Of a stretch of 64,000 nucleotides of DNA, positions 25,504 through 36,415 are shown piece by piece. Position numbers and translations under genes: made by a program. Position 1 is the stretch's first letter. Every line of letters begins with the position of its first letter. The notes beneath the pieces were generated by a model that saw only the letters and a list, made by a program, of their open reading frames with translations, was not told where the DNA came from and did not search any database. Source of the DNA: Heterobilharzia americana (taxonomy: Eukaryota; Platyhelminthes; Trematoda; Strigeidida; Schistosomatidae); the NCBI GenBank assembly GCA_944470555.2, contig OX104134.1, positions 10,333,248 through 10,397,247 of the forward strand, in the 5' to 3' direction.

Positions 25504-25728
25504 GTATGGCTAGCGCCTCAAACAAACCTAAGTATCCGCCTCTGATAGTTTCCATAAATAAATTTATAAGGGTTGTTTTGATTACAATTCTGTGACATTT
25601 ATCAATAACCTGTCTTGCAATGGATGATGTTAAATGTCATAGAATTGTAATTGAAACAACCTTTACAAATTTGTTTATGGAAACTATCAGAGACGGATAC
25701 TTAGGTTTGGTTGAAGCGCTAGCCATAC
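25504..25728. mobile_element. Foldback (MITE-like) element, 98-bp arms
   Basis: 25,504-25,601 is the reverse complement of 25,631-25,728 with 9 differences in 98 positions. The loop is 29 bp. The outer ends read GTATGGCTAGCGC / GCGCTAGCCATAC. There is no coding capacity. The arms are too diverged for an assembly fold and too regular for chance, so I infer a non-autonomous foldback element. No other copy is seen in the window. Confidence 0.85.
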
Positions 25729-26953
25729 ACAAATTGAAGCCGCCAATGTGTGTTCAAAAACAGTTTTTCCTTAAGCTAAACCTACCGTGATAGTGCTTAT
25801 CTTATCGTATTACCAAGGTTGTCTTCAAATCTCATCATTCTTCCTTCATCATCTTTCATATTGTTAACTTCCTTTATATCATATTTGTCCTTCTTCCATT
25901 TCCAGTATTCACATGAGATGCCTTAACAAGTAAATATGGTCAGATGTAGAGCGCAAATACATCTTATTTTTCAGATAATCTACGTCTTCTCATTGCATTA
26001 TCTAAATTCATGAAAGGGACTATCTGTTTCAAATGAGTTATCTGACAAATATGGATTATCCAATTGAATGATGTAGCATCATCACTTAAAAATTTCACTT
26101 ATCGTCAGTTAAAGTCTGCAGCTTTTAATCTTATTTACTGGTGACTTTGCAGCCACAGATAAATATCCGGTCTTTTTCATAAAGATGACGATTTAGAGTT
26201 TTGTTTCCTATGTGCTATTATTTCTACGGAACCGCTTGAAAGCTCATGTTATCCCTATATTTTTCAAGATAAAATATTTTAGTGTTCACATGCATTTCTG
26301 AAAAAAATTGCATACAGAAAAATAAGAAAATATATTGGTGAAAATAAATTTTCACGGTACTAAAGGTTGTGAAAGCTAGATAAATAAACGATCTCTAGGG
26401 AAGAGACGACCTGATGACCTGAAGTCTGACTGCTTCATCAGCTAACCTTGCGCTTTTAGATACAACTTTAATATTACTTCACATCTGGTTTTTATCTTGA
26501 AATTTTTCTGAATACAAAGCTAGTATTATGACTGCTTGTTTGTACATACAAAAGAATTAAAACAACGGTGCTCCAGTTAACTAAGATTAAATTTTTGAGA
26601 ATTAATCCCTGATTCTTTCGATGTATATATCAAATATTCCTAGATCAACTGGTTTGAATAATTTGCATACAGATATATCTAAGTCAATAAATCAAAAGTT
26701 TTAAAGAAACTATTATAAATGCTCTAAAACGATTTTCAGTTACTTCAACAGCTGATTCATGCACATACATTTCAGTTTTGTGTGAGTAAAAACTTTAAAA
26801 ATGGAAAAACTTTGGTAGAAAAAGTCTTTATGAGATAATTATCAACGTCAAACTATCATCTATACAACGAAATAAGACAATAACACGCAATGAGTCTGGT
26901 TATACTCTTTTAATGCGAAATATTGAAACATATTCCAATGAATCAAGTTTCAG
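25729..26953. other. Noncoding sequence, possibly intron of the 24.5-kb gene
   Basis: AT-rich with no recognised repeat. I looked for further exons in phase and found none convincing. Confidence 0.35.
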
Positions 26954-27026
26954 AAGGAGAAAAATGGTCTGAAGTCTCCAAATGCAAACTGTTTGTCTAC
27001 GAAGATGGAGGAAAATTACCCCTGGA
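26954..27026 (+). CDS. Candidate exon 3 (long form of the secreted-protein gene)
   Basis: It follows AAGTTTCAG and ends at GTAAGA. The 73 bp read in one frame as EGEKWSEVSKCKLF and then VYEDGGKLPLE. The composition is protein-like, with one Cys. It enters in phase 1 and leaves in phase 2. That matches the alternative donor of exon 2 upstream and the next acceptor downstream. The peptide is not recognised. Confidence 0.4.
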
Positions 27027-27217
27027 GTAAGAACAGTGAAACCGAAAAATTATTTGACAGGAATCTGTTAAGATGTTCCAGTGAAACTAAGATCGATATC
27101 GAACATGTATGGAATTGAACAGTTATTTAAAGTTTGATATTTTTATTGTTGGTTGTTCATATGTATAAAAAGCTGCATCATGCATTATTGAATTCAAAAT
27201 CTTGAAACATTTTGCAG

Positions 27218-27578
27218 AACACATGGATCCCACGATTTATTCTTGATAAAAGACCACGAAAATATCACAGATAATTTGCAATCATGTTATCTGTTTTTAC
27301 TTTTGAATGCAATAATAATATACAACGAGTTAGACCAGGTTAACTTAGGCTTAAAGGTGTTTCACTGGTGGACTGAGAGGCCAAATGAATGCTACACTAA
27401 AGAAAATTCAGATGCACAAATGGCAGATGGCAATCATGTAGACTCACCAAGCGCAATCATCTATATTAGGTCAACTGAAATAAGAGTTTACATGCAGTCA
27501 AATCTCTTTGGAACATCATATTCCGTGCATCATTATTTTGTAGTCAGATTAAATTGGATGATTATTGAAAAAGTTTAA
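27218..27578 (+). CDS. Candidate terminal exon 4 (long form)
   Basis: An acceptor (ACATTTTGCAG) is followed by one base that completes a Glu codon, then 119 codons to TAA. The frame starts THGSHDLFLIKDHENIT, with an N-glycosylation sequon, and includes a short hydrophobic stretch (YLFLLLNAIIIY). The later half (WWTERPNECYTKENSD..) has no recognised domain. It could itself be cut by a donor further in. Phase agreement with 26,954-27,026 is the main support. Confidence 0.35.
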
Positions 27579-28011
27579 ATGTGGCTATGAAGCGTTTATA
27601 AGTTTCGACTGCTCAAAATCTCTTTTATCGAAAAAGGTAGTGACAGCATCCATAAGGGAAACATTATTCAGTCTCATAGTAAAACCTTATAAATCAGTGG
27701 GCACCATTGGTCTGTGTAATATAAAATGCATGTTCTAAGCAAAATGTCGAATGACTTGTATGAGAATGCATGGAATTCACAAGATGACAACTACTCTAAT
27801 TCATCGGAGAATAGCAAATATATTTACAAAAATTTTGGTTTTTGAAATACTGTGTCCTTCCAACCCATACACACAAGTTGGATTTTATTATCTGAAGCAA
27901 ACGACTGTAGGTCTTGGAATGCTAATGTAAAATTTAAAAATAGAGATTAAAACAAATAGCTGTTACATTTACTTCTGTTATCGTAACAGCCGTAAGTAAA
28001 ATAACGAGCAT
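27579..28011. other. Noncoding sequence
   Basis: Nothing recognised. Confidence 0.4.
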
Positions 28012-28322
28012 ATGCATAAATAGTGCTAAATAATACCCGTTGTACAAGAGGCGACTATCATGGCTCAGCGGTCTAGTGGATAACACCTTGGTACTTTTTG
28101 TGGCGATGGGTACAAGGCTCGAGTCTCAGTAGAAACAACATCATTCCACACTGGGGTGCAGGTACATCCAGCTGACGAGTCCCAAATAGGACGAAACGCG
28201 TATCCTGGATGTTTTTGGTAGCCAAGTAAAAATACCATAGTTGACATTCAGACAATGTCGAGGCATCCGCATAGAGGTCAGGTACTTCGATCCAGTAAAA
28301 CAACAGAGAATTACAAGCATAT
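28012..28322 (+). mobile_element. Smα-like hammerhead repeat, intact-looking plus copy
   Basis: Complete unit of about 310 bp. It has an A-box-like TGGCTCAGCGGTCTAGTGG (28,061-28,079) and a B-box-like GGCTCGAGTCTC (28,116-28,127), then the hammerhead (28,161-28,211) and an A/T-rich tail ending GAATTACAAGC. The whole unit recurs inverted at 29,964-30,274 with a single mismatch seen, while other copies in the window are far more diverged. Known for the family: schistosome Smα repeats are SINE-like, pol III-transcribed and self-cleaving. Short open frames over it on both strands are not genes. Confidence 0.92.
28161..28211 (+). ncRNA. Hammerhead ribozyme (Smα type)
   Basis: Stem I is CATCCAG (28,165-28,171) paired with CTGGATG (28,205-28,211), a perfect 7 bp. 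The core CTGACGA is at 28,172-28,178. Stem II is GTCC/GGAC with loop CAAATA, and GAAA lies at 28,193-28,196. The cleavage triplet is ATC with scission expected after 28,204. Stem III is minimal, as in Smα, and its second pair is a C-A mismatch here, so activity may be weak. All invariant core residues are present. Confidence 0.88.
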
Positions 28323-29963
28323 GCATTAATAGTAATGAAATATTTAGAGTTATGTATAGCAGAATTATAGGATTGATTCAATTTGGTGATTTAAGAGAAC
28401 TTTGACTTCTCTTCTAGTTTTATCAGATAACAACTAGCTTAGTTTTAGCTGCTGTTTCCGTTTATTTAGTTTATAATATAGAGTGACTGAGTTTCACAAT
28501 ACTGGCTTGGCAGTAAATATGTAACCATGTAGATGTTTTAAAATGTAGTGAAACCGAATAACTTTAGAGATCACTCGAGTTGTGCACGTTCTTATCCTCC
28601 TAGCCTTCAAAGTGGACTACGTTTTCTGGTCGGGTATTTCGAAACAACATTTCCTGGTCTTCAAATGCTTAGTAAGTTGATGAAATTGCATAGTTTTAAT
28701 TGTTTATTTTACATTCTGGATAATTCTTATTGATTGTGATACCTGATATCTGTACTTTTCCTCTTCGATGCCGAATCCAGTTCATTGGTCTCAGTTGGTA
28801 TTTGGGCTCTTATGTGAATGCTTTGGTCTAATTTGTAGGTTTGTTATGTCACAGTTTGTTAAGAATGCATCTAAGTGATGAACAAACAAACAAAACGAAA
28901 TGTGTATCCTGAATTGTCCTGCTAGCCACCAACAATGAATTACAATTTTAAAAATGTCTTTAAGCCTTCAGAAACAGGTCATTATGATCTCAACGTACTA
29001 AAAAATTAATCTAAATTAAAGTAGAGACTTTATACACCAGATATTTTGTACACTTCTAAAATTCTGTGTTACTGAATGGACTAGACAAATTTCTATTCAT
29101 ATCTTTCGGTTTTCAGAATATTTCTCTGCATCTTTTTTAGTGTTCTATCTGTCATATACTTACCATTCAGTTAGCAAACAATTAGAAAACAGAATGCAAC
29201 AAACATTTCAATTATTTCATTTTACACAGTCAATATATATATCTATACATGAAGCGTGTAATTTAGCTATTAGTGAGTGCTTTTAAAATTATACAACTAA
29301 ATTATATTTATAATGCTTAGTTATCTCTAAAGAAACAACTCTTAAACATGGAAATAGATAAGGATTTATGTGGTTTTCATTGTGAGTAGTAGCTTTTATG
29401 CAGAAACATCACGCTAACATGCCATAAACGGAAAAATATTATGAACATTAAGTGTGACTGAAAGTAGAAGAAACCTTCATTTTAATAACACTAGGTTTTC
29501 CATCGATAGCACAATTGTTTAGTTGGAATTTTTCCGTAAACTTATATTCAGGAAAATACATATTCATTACGCCGGCGTATACATCTTAATAAAATAGCAC
29601 ATTTATAACAAACTGAAAATTTCGTTCGCAGGAATATATGCCCCTTCAAGCTTGGAGTTTATTTCATGTAGGTTATGTTCACACTGAATAACTGTCATAC
29701 GAACGCACGGTTTTTCTTTAAAAATCTTTATAACGTGATTACAGGTAAGCCAGCAAAATGATACAAGATGTGATGCATATTGAGGATACCGTAAACCCTC
29801 ACCGCATAAGTTTAATTTGCACAACGACATCTTTTTAGTTAAAATAAATCTACCAACCGCAAAATAATTATGTTTATTCTAATGGCTCAGTCATGTATGG
29901 CGAAAAAATAAGGCAAAAGATGATGGAATATTTCAATAAATGCGTTTCTGTACCTATCTGTTG
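28323..29963. other. 1.64-kb spacer between inverted hammerhead repeats
   Basis: AT-rich without a recognisable gene. Near 28,875-28,945 (+) there is a short hammerhead-repeat fragment, with ACGAAATGTGTATCCTGAAT and GCTAGCCACCAACAATGAAT as in the 3' half of the ribozyme region. Two minor frames (28,548-28,733 + and 29,603-29,830 -) have no motif. Confidence 0.5.
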
Positions 29964-30274
29964 ATATACTTGTAATTCTCTGTTGTTTTACTGGATCGAA
30001 GTACCTGACCTCTATGCGGATGCCTCGACATTGTCTGAATGTCAACTATGGTATTTTTACTTGGCTACCAAAAACATCCAGGATACGCGTTTCGTCCTAT
30101 TTGGGACTCGTCAGCTGGATGTACCTGCACCCCAGTGTGGAATGATGTTGTTTCTACTGAGACTCGAGCCTTGTACCCATCGCCACAAAAAGTACCAAGG
30201 TGTTATCCACTAGACCGCTGAGCCATGATAGTCGCCTCTTGTACAACGGGTATTATTTAGCACTATTTATGCAT
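29964..30274 (-). mobile_element. Smα-like hammerhead repeat, intact-looking minus copy
   Basis: Mirror image of 28,012-28,322, identical apart from one base seen near the outer end (29,968). It is followed without a gap by the tail of another minus-oriented unit (30,275-30,400). That is the head-to-tail tandem layout expected of this family. Confidence 0.92.
30075..30125 (-). ncRNA. Hammerhead ribozyme (Smα type)
   Basis: Exact reverse complement of the ribozyme at 28,161-28,211, with the same stems, core and ATC cleavage triplet. Confidence 0.88.
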
Positions 30275-30400
30275 GTGCTTGTAATTTTCTATTGTTTTAC
30301 TGGATCAAATTCTTTTGACCCCTATTAGCATGTGTGCTCATATCTGGATGCCTCAATGTTACATGAATGGTAATTATAGTAATTTACTTGTAATTTACAT
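30275..30400 (-). mobile_element. Hammerhead repeat tail, second tandem unit
   Basis: GTGCTTGTAATTTTCTATTG and TTTTACTGGATCAAATTC match the tail of the preceding unit but are diverged. The ribozyme half is absent. Confidence 0.65.
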
Positions 30401-31689
30401 ATTTTGAAGTGATTAATCCTTTCTTAGCTATAAGTGGACATTATTAGCACCTTTCCTGGAACAAACACAGTTAATGGGCATAAATGACTTGACCAAATAC
30501 AAATTCGGTTTCTAAGATCAAAACTCTTGGATTAGAGGGAGTTATTAGTGAACTTTTTATGCCACTGATATTCCGATGGGACTTATCAGGAGATGTGCTA
30601 AACGTAAGATGGATTATTTTCCACGTATATGTTTTGAAAAATGAAAACTTCTAAAGAATTTAGGGAAGTGCTTCAATCAAAACTTGTTAAAATACTTTTC
30701 TGACAAACGTTAAAGGTGTTTAAATTTCGGCCAAGATCCACATTATTTCCGCTGATATCCAAGTGGATGCTGCCAGCTGCACCTAAAATAGCTGCGTTTT
30801 CCTTCCATAACCATCTTTGTATCCATGTATTGATACAAGCAGTTGATTAATGCTTTATTATGTTAACTAAATGAAATCTTATTAGGAATAAATCCTTTAA
30901 GTATCTTCACTAAGGATTGACAACTATTTTTGGATATTAATAACTTTACTTAGGATGTTATTTCTTTCACTATGAAGATTTTGATTGGAAATCGGTTTAC
31001 TTAAGCATTTATGCAAATATTTCATGAGTTCATTGTACAACAATATCAAAATTAAATCTAAGGCATGTGCAGTTTGTTGAGAGCTCATTACATAAAATTG
31101 AACCTCAGTTTTCTGTTTTGTCTGATGTGCAAGGCAAGCTTTAATAGATAGAAATGTAGAATCATTTTCCGTGTCTGTTTTCCCGTTTTAATTTATCAGA
31201 GTTTGCAATAAGCGAAAGGCACATTTCCATACTTTTTTGGTACATTTGACTGCCTATATTTAAATGCAAAAGGCCTGTAAAGCATAACAGTTCTGAAAGG
31301 TATTTTAATGGACATATTTAAGATCAGCTTTCTACTTTTTACTTTTAAAAACCAAAATATCCTATCTATATAAGTATAAATAATTAACAAGTGTTTCACT
31401 TTCATCCAGTTGAAAAGTTAGGTTTGATGGCTTGTTTAACGGTAATTCAAAGTTACACTTTTTGTATGGAAACAAGTAGAAGTATTGAGCGATGTTTTGA
31501 ATAAGTTCTTTTATTTGGAAACCCAAGATATAACCAAAACAATGCAATCTTAAAGAGTGACTAAGTGCGAAAACGCTCAGTTTTAGTTAGATAAAAAGTT
31601 AAAAATGCAAACAAATTGATTGTAACGACCGTTGAGTAGGGAACAAATATTGATCTTGAAGTGGTGGGAGGGATTTGAAGCTTAGGATA
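30401..31689. other. AT-rich noncoding stretch
   Basis: Two overlapping 61-69 codon minus-strand frames (31,196-31,547) have no motif. Nothing else seen. Confidence 0.4.
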
Positions 31690-32150
31690 AGGAAGATGGT
31701 GTTTCAACGTTTTTTGATCTTTGCTATTTTATCGTTTGTTGTATTTCAGTCCCTTCTGGAGTAAATTGTACTCTATCGTAAGTTATTGGTGTTCTGTAAG
31801 ATTCACTACCCGTTCGTTCTTTAATTCTTTCTCTGTTAGTTGTGACAGCTTGAGTTATCATCCAATTTTCCCCTCCTTGTCCTACCTCTTTTACAGTTGC
31901 TATATTGATAGGTGACGTCAATTTGCCCATCGTTCTGCTCCAATGACTGGTCACAACATTTTTCTGCCACTTTATTGTACAATCTTCTACCCAGTGGGAC
32001 AGTTGATGGCCAATCTGTATCTAAAAAGCTGTGGAGAAATGTTCCAGCGAAAACACTGCTGTAGGAAGAAAAGCTGCTGTCAAATCGAAGCTCTCCGATC
32101 AGCAAAGTTCTTCCACTTTAAAGCACGAAAGATTTTGAAGTGATGAAAAA
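31690..32150 (-). pseudogene. Unclassified coding remnant, probably retroelement
   Basis: The minus strand carries two overlapping frames in different phases (31,836-32,105 and 31,724-31,954). They look like one protein interrupted by a frameshift: polar, charged stretches such as KEVGQGGENWMITQAVTTNR and YRTPITYDRVQFTPEG, then a stop. The DNA is pyrimidine-rich on the + strand and less AT-rich than its surroundings. I cannot assign a family. Confidence 0.35.
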
Positions 32151-34238
32151 GATCCGGAAGAAAAGATGAGAATGATGATATTATGGTGTTCACAACAAAA
32201 TACCAAAGCTCAGAGAACACCCAGACGCTGTTACATAATGACTTCTTACAAATATTCTCACTTACTTATCCACTTTTAACTAGCTAGCGTTTAGCTGGTA
32301 AATCCTGGGGTCAACAAACGGTAAACTGAAGAAGCGCTATGCCCACGTATTTGAAAAACAACAAATACACATTGCAAACATCATCAGTCTGATCAAAAAA
32401 CCCTAAAAAAAGAATTACCAGTGTTTCACTTTGAATATTTGACAGTATAAATAAAACATTACTTGAATATCATGGTGATATAAAACTGCTTGGTATGAAG
32501 GTTTGTAGAGAATTGATTGGTGATCGAAAACTTTTGAAGTATAGGAATGTCCACTTGCTCTCTAACTTAAGTATACACGTTTGATAGCAAGTTGGACTTT
32601 ACAATGCATAAGAGCTAATACATTTAGCCTTTTGCGTAAGTAAGCTGAACACTTTTGTAATGTAACTAGAAGTTTTATATATTCACTTTGATATTCTTTA
32701 AATGAAACCCTAGACTGCGCATTCTAAAAATAAGTGTGTTTTCAAATTACTGTTGGTCCCTGAACAATAACTTTTATACTTTCAAGTGTTTTATGATGAA
32801 ACCTAAGTCTTCTGCTAAAACCTAATATCATATTAATTGTATTTCCTTTCAAGCAAAACGACTGAAACATTTTGATGAACTCAAAAATTGCTTTAAAATA
32901 TACATCATATTTTGACAAAACATAGTAATAAAACCTTTGTAGCTTTTAATTAGTTTTTCATTTACTACTTGTATATGTTTGCTCCTCTATCGAATATTTC
33001 TAGTAGGACAGATATTGTGTCTGTCAGTCGCCTGTTTGATAGAACGATCACTGATCATCGTGAGAATTAAGGTTCATGTCTTTTGTTTACTCAACCGGGT
33101 GTTTTGAATTCACGATTAGGAAGTAAAAACAAGATAGGACCTCTGTAAGCTGAATTATGCCTTCATGAATCCATAAAGAATAAAACGTACATATTTTTGG
33201 AGACGGATTATATCCAATATGGTTGTGTAGTTTTAAGTATACAGCAATGAAAAATGCGTATCGATAAGGGCCCTGATCAGTTCTGAACGAACTAACCGAA
33301 TAAGATCAGTTGATTAATTGGTGGCGAATATGCACTCGCTTCAAAATATATGCCTTCACTTTATAAAGGAATTCAAAAGAAGAATGTCGTGGAGGACAGT
33401 GACCACAGATAACGATCACTCAAAATCGAACTGTTGGTGACTTTGTTCTGTTCTTTAAATAGTGTTTGGATAGAATACGCATTGTGAGGCCTACGTAATA
33501 ATCTCCACAACAGGAGGTGGATTGGTAAAAACATTTGAAGGTGGCCCGAAGCGGTGGTTTTTCCTTCACATACTCTTGAATCAGTTGTTAACTTGAGGTT
33601 AGCTCAGAAATGATAAACTTCAGCGTGTATTGCGTGAAAAAAACCCACTGAAGTACTCAAAGCATAAAGTAAAATATAGAATATTAGATAAGATGGGCTA
33701 TTGTACTTAGACTATGCCATACAACTGAGGAATTTAGCATTTACAATAATGATTATTTTACAGTCATGTCAAATATGATGTAAGTATAGAGTCCCAGCAC
33801 TTTCTACAAAAGTGGTTTCATGCAATACTGGATAATTTTATCTAGTACAGAGTAATGCAGTGTAATTCCTCACATGATATTTCAGGCGCGGCCTATTTCT
33901 CATAATTTAATCACGGTAATCAGACAACTTCTTATCTAACTTTTTATAGTACTATTGGTTTTACTTCACTTCTTTTACTGATAGCGGAGTTTTCTGTGTA
34001 TTTGAGATCAGTGTTGAATCACTCATATTAACTGCTTTGAGTGTTGGTTCGATGAACGGATGTTCAATGATCAAGAGTGACTCTGAAGGCTGCTGCTGAA
34101 GTAGCCAATCAGATTTCGGTATTCCGGATATAAAGGAAGCTTACCAAAAAATAAAGAAACGTAGAGGGTTATGTACAGTGAGCTATTAACATCCAGCTTA
34201 AGACATTCGATGCATTTTAATGGTGAAATCAACACCAT
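32151..34238. other. AT-rich noncoding stretch
   Basis: No gene or repeat recognised. 33,380-33,560 is less AT-rich, but no open frame or repeat match is found. Confidence 0.4.
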
Positions 34239-34245
34239 TTATATA

Positions 34246-34282
<37 letters not shown>
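34239..34282. repeat. (AT)n microsatellite, interrupted once by C
   Basis: About 21 AT units with a single TACATA interruption near 34,263. Confidence 0.95.
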
Positions 34283-34625
34283 GAAAACGTCTATGACCTA
34301 ACAAACCAATACAGAGCACACATAACATAACAAAGCAGACTCTAAAATCCATCAGTAAACACAAAGAAAACAATTCGGCCTAACAGTGGTACAGGAAAAT
34401 GACTTCAGCCCAAGGTGGTAGGAATTTCGATGAAAGGGGGCTAACAATGAAAATGGTATGCAAAATGTCTGAGTTGATGAGTGGTAGTATAATGGAAAGT
34501 ATGTGCCAACAAACATGACCAAGATATAATTGAGTAAATAAGTCGATGATGGGAGTATGAATAATGTTTGAGAATAATATGTAATCATTTTAACTGAGAT
34601 AGCCTTGGTTTGAGAGACTAGTATT
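34283..34625 (-). other. Pyrimidine-rich (minus strand) sequence next to SINE-C
   Basis: A 78-codon minus frame (34,352-34,588) is rich in Leu, Ser, Tyr and Phe because the strand is C/T-rich. It resembles retroelement 3' untranslated sequence rather than a gene. Confidence 0.3.
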
Positions 34626-34727
34626 GATACTGTGTAATGATTGAAGGTGAAGTGAAAATGTGAACCGCTGGCTCGAATCCCACCGCGGTCGAAATTTTCA
34701 CTTCACCTTTAATCATTACACAGTATC
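34626..34727. repeat. SINE-C foldback: 34-bp arms around a B-box loop
   Basis: 34,626-34,659 pairs with 34,694-34,727 at 33 of 34 positions. The 34-base loop contains CTGGCTCGAATCCCACCG, a tRNA B box. The right arm plus B box match the single-copy layout of SINE-C at 48,955-49,070, so the left arm is the extra, inverted part. Confidence 0.85.
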
Positions 34728-35447
34728 AGTAATGTGTAAGACCATAAGATGAAGGCATAAAGTAGTAAAGCTGTAGGAAAAGAATAACTCACAAAGGCAA
34801 CATAAGGTGAACTAGAAACTCCTTTTGTGCACATAAGTCTGCTTTCAATCGATGGATTGCTGCTGCTTCTGCATAACGTAGCAACCTACTATGATTTTGT
34901 CTATTGGTCACCTTTTCACTTGTGAAAACTACTGCTGATACTATGAGTCAATTACATGGTGCATCCAGTCATAAAGAATCACTCATGGATTCGTTAAGTT
35001 CATTTTGTTGCATAAAACCCTTCAACTGTTGTACTAGTATGGAGTATCGAACGCGTTCAAGAAACAAGACTGAATCATGCAAATCATTACCTTGAGAACC
35101 TATTGAACAATGTTTTCCAAAACACCTAGTAAAGCATTTCATTAATCTTACTGATGTTCGTTGTCGAAACTTGAACTCGAAACTTATTTTTAAGCTTTAA
35201 ACAATAAATTAAACCGAATGGGTCGATGGTCAATGGAGATTTTGTGTTTAAGGTAGCATTCATCACCTCAAAATACATTACTCTACAGTGCTCATTCGTG
35301 AAATGCTTTGAGATGGATATCTTGAAGTTCTAATGAGAAGTGGTGACCTGCTGGGTCAACATGCTAGGAGGGAAGTGGAGGCCGACTGAAGACCTTGGAT
35401 GACAGTTTCACTATATTGCGAAATGACAGAAGTAAGAAGGTGTCAAC
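34728..35447. other. Noncoding sequence
   Basis: A 63-codon frame at 34,904-35,095 (+) lacks motifs. 35,330-35,420 is less AT-rich (CTGGGTCAACATGCTAGG..) and may be part of an unrecognised repeat. Confidence 0.35.
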
Positions 35448-35640
35448 CACTCAACTTTGACCTAGTGGTTGAATGGTTGACACGTTCGCTGTGAAACCTG
35501 AAGGTCCTTATTTTGATCTGTAGCCGGGTGGTGAATGAGTACTGCTGAGGAATCCCATACTAGGAAGAAATAACTAACTTGGTTGTACCTATGTTTATTT
35601 AAGTTCCTCTGTTCTGCTAAGCTGACTGGTGCTGGTGAGA
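35448..35640 (+). repeat. tRNA-like SINE, family B
   Basis: GACCTAGTGGTTGAATGGTT (A-box-like) is followed by ACCTGAAGGTC, a degraded B-box area, and TACTGCTGAGGAATCCCATA with CTAGGAAGAAAT. This is the same block order as at 54.0 kb. Confidence 0.6.
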
Positions 35641-36029
35641 TAGCTTGACTTACTTACTTAACTTTACAATCATTACACATCACCTACTGAATTAAATTAT
35701 TTTGTCTTATCTGGTTGGAGCAATTTAAAGTTTACAAATTTTGTGAATTTATTGGTCACGTTACCACCTTAATCCCAACAGTACTGAAAGTTTTACGCTG
35801 GGTTTCTAATTTCTTTTCCTTATGCTGTAACACTACTAGAAGCTTAGAATTTCTTGTAAGTCCCATTGGCACCGCTGTTCACATTATTATATCTCTCTTC
35901 GTTTGTTTACATAAATTTTTGAATGGGTTATTGAGGATCACTACTAGCAACTTGTGAGTGATATTGAGCTGATCTGCACATTGGTATATACACTTCTTTG
36001 AAACTTGTGAATTTCCGTTTCTATGAAGG
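35641..36029. other. Noncoding sequence
   Basis: An 80-codon frame (35,715-35,957, +) has hydrophobic stretches but no recognised motif or splice partner. Confidence 0.35.
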
Positions 36030-36300
36030 CTGGACTGCTACATTTATGTTAACAGATGGGCTTCTATGCGGATGTTGCGATGCTGCAGAACATTCATTAT
36101 ACTGTATTATTCCTAGTGGCTGGCAGACGGATCCAGGGCACGCGCTTTTTTCTGCTTCTAACTCGTCAAAATGGATATAATTTCACTCCAGTGGGTGATA
36201 TTATTCTCACTGGGACTCAAACCCGTCACTTCAAACTATATAACGTTATCCACTGGGTCACTTGGGCATGTCAGCCACATTTTGTGCAACGGGTATTAAG
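36030..36300 (-). mobile_element. Hammerhead repeat, minus copy
   Basis: It contains the mirror blocks GGCTTCTATGCGGATGTTGC (tail), GGATCCAGGGCACGCGCTTT through TAACTCGTCA (decayed ribozyme), TGGGACTCAAACCCGTC (B box) and TAACGTTATCCACTGGGTCA (head). It ends TTTTGTGCAACGGGTATTA like the other units. The ribozyme core is disrupted. Confidence 0.75.
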
Positions 36301-36415
36301 TGTTGCTTGATACCTGTAATTTCCCATTGGTGTGCAGAGTCGGATTGCAGGTACACTCGGCTGACGAGCCCAAATAAAACGAAACGCGTATCCCGGACTC
36401 CACTGCTAGTCGCCA
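36301..36415. mobile_element. Chimeric hammerhead repeat: minus tail joined to plus ribozyme
   Basis: 36,306-36,345 is a minus-oriented tail (TTGATACCTGTAATTTCCCA). From about 36,345 the sequence is plus-oriented: GCAGGTACACTCGGCTGACG, the GAAA box, ACGCGTATC, then CCGGACTCC. The core CTGACGA and GAAA are intact, but stem II (GCCC/AAAC) no longer pairs. Confidence 0.7.

Noticed and set aside
28065..30221. Identical 60-76-codon open frames in the two inverted repeats, at first sight a duplicated gene pair
   Set aside because: They lie across the hammerhead ribozyme and pol III boxes of a noncoding repeat. Their identity reflects the DNA repeat and not protein selection.
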